Below, piece after piece: positions 32,081 to 39,010 of a stretch of 44,270 nt of DNA (position 1 is its first letter; each line of letters starts with the position of its first letter). The translations under genes were made by a program, and so were the position numbers. Where the stretch lies: positions 1 through 44,270 of the IMG/VR virus record IMGVR_UViG_3300024999_000180. One strand, 5' to 3'. The notes below the pieces were generated by a model. It worked only from the letters and a program-made list of their open reading frames with translations. It made no database searches and had not been told where the DNA came from. This stretch comes from a virus.

Positions 32081-32299
32081 TCACTTTAAATGCAAAACTG
32101 AATTAACAATAAGATATTTTGCCGCTAGTTTTGCATTACTTTTTGATTGAGCAACAATATTATCTTTGAAATATCGTTGAAAACGAGAATCAGAATCTTC
32201 AGGGATTTTCATCGACAATACTTTTGCTATTTGAACAATAATTGATGCCATAGTTTCAACATCCATTATTTCAACCAGTTGCTTTACTTGTTTGTTCAT
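32081..32299 (-). CDS. Small helical protein
   Basis: 72 residues, alternating hydrophobic and charged (VKQLVEIMDVETMASIIVQIAKVLSMKI), suggesting a small helical bundle or dimer. ATG 32299 overlaps the preceding microprotein's stop. No motif is recognised. Confidence 0.5.
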   Translation of the reverse strand: MNKQVKQLVEIMDVETMASIIVQIAKVLSMKIPEDSDSRFQRYFKDNIVAQSKSNAKLAAKYLIVNSVLHLK

Positions 32300-32424
32300 A
32301 AGAATTTCATGATTTGGGAATTTTCGACAGATTCAAGAACTTTAGTCTGAAGGTACTTTGCCCCAATTGTCAGACATCCGAAAGTAAGAGACATTAAAAT
32401 CAAGGCAGTCACTATGGTTTTCAT
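32296..32424 (-). CDS. 42-residue signal-peptide or lipoprotein microprotein
   Basis: ATG 32424 (AAGGAGTAAAAT upstream) to TGA 32296-32298 encodes 42 residues. There is an N-terminal Lys, a hydrophobic segment with a lipobox-like LTFGC at residues 13-17, then a short helical tail. It may be a small lipoprotein or membrane peptide. It is below usual annotation size but has a clear ribosome site and couples to the next gene (ATGA). Confidence 0.5.
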   Translation of the reverse strand: MKTIVTALILMSLTFGCLTIGAKYLQTKVLESVENSQIMKFL

Positions 32425-32427
32425 ATT

Positions 32428-32637
32428 TTACTCCTTGTAGTTTTTTTGTTCCCAACCTTCACAAATTCCGATTATCATGTTGGGTAAAAATTTTTCTGGA
32501 TAATCACCGGCTGCAGGAACAGTTGGTTTGAGAGTTACAGACAGATTTAACGGTTCTGAACACCGTACATAATTACTGTCTAAAATTAGATGATGTTTAC
32601 AATATAGACATTTCCCCTCCCGTTTGAATTCTTCCAT
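32428..32637 (-). CDS. Cys-rich microprotein
   Basis: 69 residues with CLYCKHH near residue 10, then a C at 26 and another (GICEGWE) near 59, probably one zinc site. A strong site AAAAAGGAGAAC precedes ATG 32637. It is the first gene after a candidate promoter at 32691-32718. Confidence 0.6.
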   Translation of the reverse strand: MEEFKREGKCLYCKHHLILDSNYVRCSEPLNLSVTLKPTVPAAGDYPEKFLPNMIIGICEGWEQKNYKE

Positions 32638-32690
32638 GACAGTTCTCCTTTTTTGAGAATTTTGGAAGCGAATTGAGGTTCTCTCTTTAT

Positions 32691-32718
32691 ATTATAAGCC
32701 TTTTTACTGAAAAGTTAA
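32691..32718 (-). promoter_or_regulatory. Candidate promoter for the small-gene block
   Basis: On the minus strand TTAACT (plus 32713-32718) and TATAAT (plus 32691-32696) are 16 bases apart, in the gap before the microprotein at 32637. The -10 is perfect. It is one of the few real gaps in this tightly packed strand, which supports it. Confidence 0.45.
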
Positions 32719-33111
32719 GATTTTATTTTTTTGTTTGAGGACTTCTTCATCCAGCGGTCCAACCAACCTGAGATGCCAATCGTCAACAATTCCAGATTCA
32801 TAGTCGATGGAATCGGTAATACAATCAATGGTATAGAGTTTTCCATGAACTGCTTTTTCGATATTTTCAATAGGATAGTCGTTTCCAATTTCAGAAAAGT
32901 CTTCGTATTCCCAGTTACATTGAGCACATCCAGGACAGGATAATCTTTTTAATCGTTGTAATCTTGTTTTGAATCCAAAACCTCTTTTGATTTTGAAGTG
33001 CTGAACTTCCGCTCGGAAGATCGATCCTTGACAAGTACTTATTTTAGGTGAATGATCAAATTCAAAAAGATTACCAAATAAAGGATTTTCTAATAAATTT
33101 GTAGGAACCAT
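32704..33111 (-). CDS. Unknown protein with CPGCxxC motif
   Basis: 135 residues with a basic middle (FKIKRGFGFKTRLQRLKRL) then CPGCAQCNWEYEDF, a possible zinc or iron-sulfur-like loop, and an acidic C-terminal half ending VGPLDEEVLKQKN. ATG 33111 follows GAAAGGAGAACG. Unknown family; perhaps a nucleic acid binding protein. Confidence 0.55.
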   Translation of the reverse strand: MVPTNLLENPLFGNLFEFDHSPKISTCQGSIFRAEVQHFKIKRGFGFKTRLQRLKRLSCPGCAQCNWEYEDFSEIGNDYPIENIEKAVHGKLYTIDCITDSIDYESGIVDDWHLRLVGPLDEEVLKQKNKILTFQ

Positions 33112-33123
33112 TTCGTTCTCCTT

Positions 33124-33207
33124 TCAATATTGAGGCATACCAGTAAAATACCAGTATGCAAGCCAAGACAAAGAAGTTGTCCACAATATTATATAAACGT
33201 ATTTCAT
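33124..33207 (-). CDS. 27-residue membrane microprotein
   Basis: ATG 33207 overlaps the preceding stop (ATGA) and ends at TGA 33124-33126. The peptide is one hydrophobic, Trp- and Tyr-rich segment (YVYIILWTTSLSWLAYWYF) with a Lys at position 2. No function is suggested beyond membrane insertion. Overlap coupling makes it more than a chance frame. Confidence 0.4.
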   Translation of the reverse strand: MKYVYIILWTTSLSWLAYWYFTGMPQY

Positions 33208-33497
33208 TCTTTTCTCAATCGGTGATTTTTAGGAAGAAGAGAAATAAGAAATTCAATTTCTCTCTCCGTAGCATCCCAATAACTAGGTGAACGATAATTT
33301 GTATTTGACCATGTCCAAAAGGGAGTTCCGTCACAACCACTCCCTGTTTTTTTTTCAACAGGACATCCTTCGCAATTTTCAGGAGAATTAGCACATAGAT
33401 GACAAATAGGCAATAAGTTAATATTACATCCAGCAGCAATCAAATTCCACCGCTTTTCAATACAGCCTTCAAGGGCCTTTAACATTTCAGCTTTCAT
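33204..33497 (-). CDS. Cys-rich unknown protein
   Basis: I use ATG 33497, behind AAAGGAG, rather than the longer frame from 33539. The 97 residues include ICHLCANSPENCEGCP and SGCDGTPFW, at least six cysteines and a TGSGCDG turn, a common arrangement in phage zinc-binding proteins of unknown function, then a helical, charged end. It overlaps the upstream stop (ATGA). Confidence 0.6.
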   Translation of the reverse strand: MKAEMLKALEGCIEKRWNLIAAGCNINLLPICHLCANSPENCEGCPVEKKTGSGCDGTPFWTWSNTNYRSPSYWDATEREIEFLISLLPKNHRLRKE

Positions 33498-33853
33498 TGT
33501 TGATTCATCTCCTTTAAAGATACCAGTTCTTGATACCAATTTTCCAATACTTTAAACAATTCAGGATGACTTGAAAGTATTCTTCTTCTTTTTCTTAATG
33601 TTTCCCAAAGTAATACTTGAACTTCTTTCCAAGTTGCTGGAATTTTCTTTTCAAAATCTTCTGTTTTGTTGTTCTTGTTTCGTTCGTTGTATTCTCGTTC
33701 TGATGTTTTCCAGCCTTCGATCCAAATTTCTTTTTTCTTTGGATTGTTCTTTACCCAAAGTGGGATGCATGATTCCATTTTTCTACCTGGAAAGAAGTGA
33801 TAATGACCGTTGTTGAAAATTTCTCTTTGATTCGACATAGGATTTATTTTCAT
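33494..33853 (-). CDS. Unknown Lys/Arg-rich protein
   Basis: 119 residues, with Trp and Tyr scattered through charged helix and an ETLRKRRRILSSHPELF segment. The ATG overlaps the stop of the SbcC-like C-terminal half (ATGA) behind GAGGAGG, so it should be translated with it. No known motif. Its link to the recombination genes is by position only. Confidence 0.55.
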   Translation of the reverse strand: MKINPMSNQREIFNNGHYHFFPGRKMESCIPLWVKNNPKKKEIWIEGWKTSEREYNERNKNNKTEDFEKKIPATWKEVQVLLWETLRKRRRILSSHPELFKVLENWYQELVSLKEMNQQ

Positions 33854-34500
33854 TTTAACCTCCTCACTTTTGTTTTCCTTCCGGTCATTGAAAACTCATA
33901 AACACAATCACCAACCTCAAGTAGTTCTTCTCGACTTGCCCTTTCGTCGGCAATCATTATGATCTGTAGTCCTGGCCAGTTTTGTTTCGGTTTCGGCTTG
34001 CAAATTTCAGAAAGAATCATCAATGCCCTTCTGTTTGCTTCTGCTCCCTTCAAATGTTTAAATGGTTCATCCAACCAAATACTGGCTCTGGATTTGGGGA
34101 TTTTCATCGACCATAGAGCAGGACGCAAAGCCATTCCAGCGATGTCTACAGGACCAAGACCAGTGCTTGCCTTTGGATCTATTTTTTCCCCATCGCGAAC
34201 AAACCAAAAATCAACTTCAGTAGTATTCCTTCTAATTTCAATCTGCACGTCGAATTGATAAGGATCGTCAAAAACAGTAGAAAGAGCAAGCTGAGGAAGT
34301 TCTGAGAGTTGATACTTCAATTCGTTTTGGGTCTGCTGAGAACAGATTTGAATTAGAGCATGTGCCTTTTCAGCGTCTTTGTGTTCTCCTCTCAATTTTC
34401 GAAATTCAAGTTTAGCTGAGGACAGTTGCTTTTTTAATTCGTTCTGAGCACCAACTAGATTGTTGTATTTGGCACGAAAGCCTTCAGTTTTCGAATTCAT
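33850..34500 (-). CDS. C-terminal half of a split SbcC/Rad50-like ATPase
   Basis: 216 residues. About 1-70 is charged coiled coil; TVFDDPYQF starts the C-terminal lobe; STGLGPVDIAGMALR (112-126) is the ABC signature region; IWLDEPF (141-147) is Walker B with the catalytic Glu; IADERAS near 183 sits where the switch region should be. No Walker A is present here: it is in the protein ending at 36704. The two halves would need to associate to form one ATPase head. The preceding 82-residue coil gene overlaps by 17 bases. Confidence 0.8.
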   Translation of the reverse strand: MNSKTEGFRAKYNNLVGAQNELKKQLSSAKLEFRKLRGEHKDAEKAHALIQICSQQTQNELKYQLSELPQLALSTVFDDPYQFDVQIEIRRNTTEVDFWFVRDGEKIDPKASTGLGPVDIAGMALRPALWSMKIPKSRASIWLDEPFKHLKGAEANRRALMILSEICKPKPKQNWPGLQIIMIADERASREELLEVGDCVYEFSMTGRKTKVRRLK

Positions 34501-34732
34501 TCAGTTTATCCTCAATTTCTTCAAGAAGAGAATCAAGAGTTTCTTCCAACTGTTCCTTTTCTTTTCCTTTCTTCTTTAAAAATTCTTCAATCTGATCTGA
34601 ATCGGTTATTCCGTATGAGGAAAGTTGTTGTTCAAGCTGCCTGATTTCTCCACTTAGACTTGATTGCTCTAACTGGAGTTCATCCAGGCGTTTTGTTATT
34701 TTCTGAATTTGTGGTTGATAGTTTGTTTTCAT
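34484..34732 (-). CDS. Small coiled-coil protein, possible returning coil of split Rad50-like complex
   Basis: 82 residues that are almost pure heptad coiled coil (LDELQLEQSSLSGEIRQLEQQL, and a C-terminal EQLEETLDSLLEEIEDKL run). The ATG overlaps the upstream stop (ATGA) and the end overlaps the SbcC-like C-half start. In full-length Rad50 the second coil runs back from the hook to the C-terminal lobe; this protein is the right size and place to add to that coil. Such a function is inference. Confidence 0.6.
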   Translation of the reverse strand: MKTNYQPQIQKITKRLDELQLEQSSLSGEIRQLEQQLSSYGITDSDQIEEFLKKKGKEKEQLEETLDSLLEEIEDKLNEFEN

Positions 34733-35145
34733 ATAAATCCTTTATCTATTGCAAGCCATTCCGGAATAATAATTCGAACTAAACCATTTTGAAGAGTTTC
34801 ATATTCATCTTCTAATTGAGATTTTGGAATCCATTCTTCTGTAGTTCCGTCAGAAACTTTAATTGCCCTTTCCGTTTCTGCTATTAATTCAACGTCAAAT
34901 TCAGCATAATTTTTGTCGGTAGATTGAAGTATTTTCATTTCTGGGAGTCCTTTATGTCTTCTTAGTTGTTTGATATATTCTATTTCTTTTTCTGATACAG
35001 CTTTTCTCTGATTTTCAATATCTCTTTTCAACTTTTCTTCTAAACACTTTTTGTGTATGGGATGGTTTTCAAAATATGTCAATTGTTTTTGATATACTCT
35101 ATCTTTGCATTCTAAACAATATACATAATCCCAACCAACCTTCAT
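34729..35145 (-). CDS. Unknown protein with N-terminal zinc-like motif
   Basis: I use ATG 35145 (AAAGGTGAG upstream) instead of GTG 35154. The 138-residue product has YCLECKDRVYQ and IHKKCLEEK at the N-terminus (a CxxC and a later Cys), then basic helix and a strand-rich, acidic C-terminus with IPKSQLEDEYETL. Possibly a nucleic-acid-binding zinc protein. It lies in the split SbcC region, by position a candidate partner. Confidence 0.5.
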   Translation of the reverse strand: MKVGWDYVYCLECKDRVYQKQLTYFENHPIHKKCLEEKLKRDIENQRKAVSEKEIEYIKQLRRHKGLPEMKILQSTDKNYAEFDVELIAETERAIKVSDGTTEEWIPKSQLEDEYETLQNGLVRIIIPEWLAIDKGFI

Positions 35146-35146
35146 T

Positions 35147-35341
35147 TTACTCACCTTTCAAAAAAAGAATAGGTTTTCCACAAATAGGACAGAATGAAGT
35201 TTGATAAATTTTCTTTTTCTCCATTCCCCATACCTTACCGCAACCAGTATTGTAATAGTTATAGTAAAGCCCCATTTGTCTTTTGAATCTCCATTTACAA
35301 TATCTTTTCGGGAAGAGAAAGTCTTTTATGAATTTGAACAT
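35147..35341 (-). CDS. Zinc-ribbon-like microprotein
   Basis: 64 residues: a basic N-terminal helix, then a C at residues 15 and 34 and FCPICGKPILFL near 50, the CxxC half of a zinc ribbon. ATG 35341 overlaps the previous gene's end. It is another member of the tiny Cys-rich group. No function is proposed. Confidence 0.55.
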   Translation of the reverse strand: MFKFIKDFLFPKRYCKWRFKRQMGLYYNYYNTGCGKVWGMEKKKIYQTSFCPICGKPILFLKGE

Positions 35342-35565
35342 ATTTCCTCCTGTTGTGGTTTTGATTCATAATTCAACTTGATTTCTTTTTCTACTTGCTG
35401 ATAAATCCTGTCTTGTTCTCTTCTTCGTTTCTTTACGGTTTCGATCTGTTTGAGTGCTGCTGGCCAATTATTTCTACCAAGAAATTCCCTGAGGAGTTGA
35501 TCAACAAATTCAAGATTGTTTTTCTTCAAAAGGTCGATACATTTATTGTTTGGTATTTGTTCCAT
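35326..35565 (-). CDS. Small helical protein next to the Mre11-like gene
   Basis: 79 residues of charged helix (IDLLKKNNLEFVDQLLREFLGRNNWPAALKQIE). It overlaps the Mre11-like stop by 23 bases at its start, so translation is probably linked. No motif; a partner of the nuclease is possible. Confidence 0.5.
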   Translation of the reverse strand: MEQIPNNKCIDLLKKNNLEFVDQLLREFLGRNNWPAALKQIETVKKRRREQDRIYQQVEKEIKLNYESKPQQEEICSNS

Positions 35566-36499
35566 CGTAGTAACTCCATACCTTATCTATTATACGTTGA
35601 TTTACTTTATTCTTTAAAAGAAATTGTTCAAGGTTCTTTTCGAAGTTGATTCCTTCTACCACTTGTTGTCCCAATTTTTCTACAAAAGCAGAAAGTCTTA
35701 TTTCTTTTTCCTCTGCTTTTTCAAGGTGTTCACGGGAAAGTACATTTTGTTCAATCGGAATAAATTTCTTTTCTACTCGACATTCTTCAGGATACCAAAG
35801 AAAAACACATGGTCTATGTTCTATCTGATCAGCATCATTCCTCATTAAACTTCCAGCATTGACCAAGATTGTATTTTTTCTCTGTCCCGTAAAAGTTTGA
35901 TGGTTGTCTCCTGTTACAATCAGATCGAAATTTGGAAACTTTTTCAGTACTTCATTCTTCTCCCAACCTTCACAACCAGGGAAGGGAGGGTTTCTGTCAT
36001 ATATCATTCCGTGAAAGAGGACTACTTTGTAATCAATTTTACAGTCAATTTTAGGAAATTCGTTTGGTTCTTTTAATTCTTGTCCGTATGGTATTTTGTG
36101 AATATAAACAATTTTATCTTTTATTTTTACAATACTATTATCAATTCCTGAAATAATTCCTGCTGATTCCAAAACAGACATAGATGAATTATGGTAATTT
36201 TCCATTGTTTTTCCGGGCAAATCATGATTCCCTGGAATAGTAAAAAATGGGGTTGGTAAATTTTTAATTGCCCATTGGAGAAGGAAATGAGATGGATATT
36301 GTTTATATCTTTTGTCGAATAAATCTCCGCCATCAAATATAGGACATTGAAGACTTTCAGATAAATCCTTCAACCACTTTATTTTTCGTTGTAATGCTTC
36401 CCAGTAGTTATCAATTCTGGAAACAGGGGAGTACATTCTCAATTCGATATCAGCCGTTATTATCGCACTGGGGATCGATTTATTATTTGATCGTTTCAT
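35543..36499 (-). CDS. Mre11/SbcD-like metallophosphatase nuclease
   Basis: 318 residues of the calcineurin-like family: IITADIEL at residues 13-20 (motif I), FDGGDLFD at 55-62, IPGNHDLPG at 88-96, FHGMIYD near 163 and TGDNHQTF at 196-203 follow the usual order for SbcD/gp47 proteins. Motif I has Glu (D17-x-E19) where the family has His, so metal binding may differ. C-terminal 80 residues are helical, as in the capping part that binds Rad50. Works with the split ATPase halves on each side to process DNA ends. Confidence 0.8.
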   Translation of the reverse strand: MKRSNNKSIPSAIITADIELRMYSPVSRIDNYWEALQRKIKWLKDLSESLQCPIFDGGDLFDKRYKQYPSHFLLQWAIKNLPTPFFTIPGNHDLPGKTMENYHNSSMSVLESAGIISGIDNSIVKIKDKIVYIHKIPYGQELKEPNEFPKIDCKIDYKVVLFHGMIYDRNPPFPGCEGWEKNEVLKKFPNFDLIVTGDNHQTFTGQRKNTILVNAGSLMRNDADQIEHRPCVFLWYPEECRVEKKFIPIEQNVLSREHLEKAEEKEIRLSAFVEKLGQQVVEGINFEKNLEQFLLKNKVNQRIIDKVWSYYDGTNTKQ

Positions 36500-36704
36500 G
36501 ATAACTTATTTTTAAAATAATATTTTTTGTTGGACTAGCAACAAATTGTTTATATCCGGTTATGTTGTTTTCGTCACATACTTCTTTAACTTCTCTTGAA
36601 AATTCCAATGAGCTACCTTCTATTATATTTTCTTTTATGATTGTAATAATATTTTGAAGTTGTTTTAATAAAATCAAATTTTGTTTTTTTATTTTCATAT
36701 TCAT
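36483..36704 (-). CDS. Small unknown helical protein
   Basis: 73 residues from ATG 36704, which overlaps the stop of the SbcC-like N-half (TGATG). Sequence is helical and mixed (LILLKQLQNIITIIKENI then SREVKEVCDENN). It ends inside the Mre11-like gene start. No motif. Lies between the two subunits of the complex. Confidence 0.5.
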   Translation of the reverse strand: MNMKIKKQNLILLKQLQNIITIIKENIIEGSSLEFSREVKEVCDENNITGYKQFVASPTKNIILKISYHETIK

Positions 36705-37771
36705 CAATGTTCATCACAATTCTCTTCTATTGATTTTCCACAAGTTGGGCAATTTTTTGGAATATTTAATTTCTCTGTTTCAATCTGCTTTTTCAAATAT
36801 TCCCTTTTGTTCAAACAGGATTGGATCTTTTTCTTGATTTCAAAAACTGCTGTATATTCAGAATTAACAGATTGGAATAGAATTTGCTTTTCTTTTATTC
36901 TGTCAATCAGCTTTTCAACTTTTACTAATTCTTTTCCTTTTTTGGAAAGTTCTTTTTTTCTTTCTAATTCGTTAAAAATAGTCGAGACGTTACTTATATC
37001 ACGTTTTATATTATCAAACGAATTTGACGTGGTTTCGGCTTCAAGAAATTGATTTTTAATCTCAGGTAAGTTTCTATATTTTTCTATCTCTACCCTTTTT
37101 CTTTCCAACTGATTTTGAATTCTCATTACTCCGGAAATTACAGAGTTCAAATTGATGATCATTCTTTCTGCTTCTTCACACTGGTTCAGAAGATTATTTA
37201 CAGTCGGAAGGTTTACATATTTTTCTAATTTTGTTTCAAGCGATTCAATTATATTTTTCTGATTTCCTTTTTCTTGATTCAGGGATTGGACATCTCTTTT
37301 AGCGGCAGAAAGAGTACTGTCGATGGAATCAAGCCCAACTATTTTGTTTAAAATCCTTCCCCGTTGTCCAGAAGTATCAAACATCAAGAAAGCTCTATCA
37401 ATTTGAGATTGGAAGTTGGTTTCTTCCATGTTGAAAACAGCGGATATTTCTTCAGGAACATCTCTTCCGGCGTTGAATTCTCTTTTTGTTTCTCCTTCGA
37501 TCAAAACATATTTGTTTACTGTTCCACTTTTTATCCTTTGGACTTCTTCACCCGTATCAAAAAACATCTTTACGTTTGTTTCTCCTTCCCAGAATAGCGG
37601 AAGCATGTCTTTTCCTAAAGGGGTATTCGTTCGTGCAAAATTGAAAGCACGAAAAGCTCCTGATTTACCTCTGTCTGATTCTCCGATAAAAACTGTAAGA
37701 CCCGGCGTGGGAAAATTTAGGATAGTTCTTTTATGAGATTCGTAATTCCTGATTTCGATTTTGGTTATCAT
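36704..37771 (-). CDS. N-terminal half of a split SbcC/Rad50-like ATPase with zinc hook
   Basis: 355 residues: ITKIEIRNYESHK and IGESDRGKSG at 29-38 give the ABC N-lobe with Walker A. From about 135 to 335 it is coiled coil, and it ends with CPTCGKSIEEN, the CxxC zinc hook at 341-344, fifteen residues before its stop. A whole Rad50/SbcC or gp46 continues through a second coil to signature and Walker B; here those are in the gene ending at 33850. Likely pairs with the Mre11-like product. The stop overlaps the next gene. Confidence 0.82.
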   Translation of the reverse strand: MITKIEIRNYESHKRTILNFPTPGLTVFIGESDRGKSGAFRAFNFARTNTPLGKDMLPLFWEGETNVKMFFDTGEEVQRIKSGTVNKYVLIEGETKREFNAGRDVPEEISAVFNMEETNFQSQIDRAFLMFDTSGQRGRILNKIVGLDSIDSTLSAAKRDVQSLNQEKGNQKNIIESLETKLEKYVNLPTVNNLLNQCEEAERMIINLNSVISGVMRIQNQLERKRVEIEKYRNLPEIKNQFLEAETTSNSFDNIKRDISNVSTIFNELERKKELSKKGKELVKVEKLIDRIKEKQILFQSVNSEYTAVFEIKKKIQSCLNKREYLKKQIETEKLNIPKNCPTCGKSIEENCDEH

Positions 37772-38298
37772 AATTGCTTCCGTCTCGCATATTCAGCAAT
37801 CAATATTCCATCAGCATCAGGTTTACAAGGAACATTCGGAAATAACCTTTTCCCGATTGATAGGCTTGCTTTTTTCAATTGATCTGTTCCTTTCAATCCT
37901 GACGGAAGCATTACTTTTTGCCATTCTTTGCTGTCGATATATTGTTTTGAAATATCCAACAATTCAAGAACATTTAATGTTGTTTCAAGTGCTCTCGATG
38001 CTGAAATTGATGCTTGAAATCTTGTAGGGTTTACCATCGGCCTTTCAAGAAAAACAGATAATTGATTTTTCTTTATCATAACTTCAAAGAAACATTTCAA
38101 TTCTCTGAAATCAATACGGGAAATATTTCCTTTTGTTTTGGTATAGTTTTGTTCTGAAAAGATAGGGATTTTTATTTGTCCAAATATGTGGTTTCCGTTT
38201 TCATATCCACTCCAGCCGATTGTTCCGGAAACTCCGTTATCTATCCCAATATATATTTTATTTGCAGTAGTAAAGGCAGGGGCTTTTTGTCGTTTCAT
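37768..38298 (-). CDS. RuvC-like Holliday junction resolvase
   Basis: 176 residues with an RNase H-like fold pattern: IYIGIDNGVSGTIGW places Asp20, SVFLERPMV places Glu85, and CKPDADGILIAEYA places Asp161 and Asp163, the acidic set of RuvC-type nucleases. Would resolve branched DNA before packaging. It overlaps the SbcC-like N-half gene by four bases (ATGA). Confidence 0.82.
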   Translation of the reverse strand: MKRQKAPAFTTANKIYIGIDNGVSGTIGWSGYENGNHIFGQIKIPIFSEQNYTKTKGNISRIDFRELKCFFEVMIKKNQLSVFLERPMVNPTRFQASISASRALETTLNVLELLDISKQYIDSKEWQKVMLPSGLKGTDQLKKASLSIGKRLFPNVPCKPDADGILIAEYARRKQL

Positions 38299-38306
38299 TA
38301 TTGTTC

Positions 38307-38588
38307 CTAGAGATAAATTATATCAATCCCAACTTTTGTATTTACCATAACTGGGGTTTCAATATATTTGGAAAATCTTAAATAGTCAGGATAAAACACT
38401 CCAGGTTTTTCTAAATGAATAGGGAGGACCATAATCCAACCTTCGCTTGGAGGACAATTGTTATCAAACATAAATTTTAGAATAGGATTGTTCTCAATTG
38501 ATTCTTTTATTTTTTGAATGGTTTTAATAGAAAAATTCTGATTAATTCTTTCGGGAAGATTCAAACAATGTGCAGACGAATTTATCAT
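38307..38588 (-). CDS. Unknown protein
   Basis: ATG 38588 with GAGG upstream overlaps the previous stop (TAATG) and gives 93 residues; a longer frame from 38606 is less likely. It has CLNLPERINQNF and FMFDNNCPPSEGWIMVLP segments and ends in short strands. No motif is recognised. Ends eight bases before the resolvase start. Confidence 0.5.
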   Translation of the reverse strand: MINSSAHCLNLPERINQNFSIKTIQKIKESIENNPILKFMFDNNCPPSEGWIMVLPIHLEKPGVFYPDYLRFSKYIETPVMVNTKVGIDIIYL

Positions 38589-38824
38589 TAGTATAACCTC
38601 ATCCATGCTATGGCGAAATAGCCAGATTGTTTTAAAAAAGCGATTTCAGAAATATGAACATTCCCAAGTCTTAATTGTTCCTGTTGAGCATTGAATACTT
38701 TCGAATTTGATATTGTAAATCCTCCGCTTTCAAGTTTTATTAATATTGGGAATTCTTCTTTGTTGTCAGGAAGACGTTTCTCAATAGGTACCCAAAGGGC
38801 TTGGAAAAGTTCTTTTTTATTCAT
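38588..38824 (-). CDS. DUF551-like small protein
   Basis: 78 residues with WVPIEKRLPDNKEEFPILIKL, the W-x-x-V-x-x-R-L-P-x start of DUF551 proteins common in phages, and a C-terminal YFAIAWMRLY where that family has a Trp. Function unknown. The ATG overlaps the preceding stop (TGATG). Confidence 0.6.
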   Translation of the reverse strand: MNKKELFQALWVPIEKRLPDNKEEFPILIKLESGGFTISNSKVFNAQQEQLRLGNVHISEIAFLKQSGYFAIAWMRLY

Positions 38825-39009
38825 CAGTTGTATCCGAGGAATTTGTTTATTTTACTTAATGGAACTTTCTTCCCTGATTTCATTTCTGGATCTTTAGAAC
38901 GAAATGAAAAACATTCTTTTAAGAACAATGAAGTTTCAGGATAGATTTTGCATCCTTTGTTGTCCTTATTGTTCTTGCAGAGGGGGTAAAGAAATCTATT
39001 TTCTTCCAT
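38824..39009 (-). CDS. Small Cys-containing protein
   Basis: 61 residues: YPLCKNNKDNKGCKIYP near residue 8 and FLKECFSFRSKDPE give four cysteines, a possible zinc-binding site. ATG 39009 lies one base after the RecA-like stop. No family is recognised. Confidence 0.5.
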   Translation of the reverse strand: MEENRFLYPLCKNNKDNKGCKIYPETSLFLKECFSFRSKDPEMKSGKKVPLSKINKFLGYN

Positions 39010-39010
39010 G

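Noticed and set aside
32640-32690. A weak GAGAA/TTCTC stem in the leader before the microprotein at 32637
   Set aside because: Only five bases pair and the loop is AT-rich; there is no support for a regulator.
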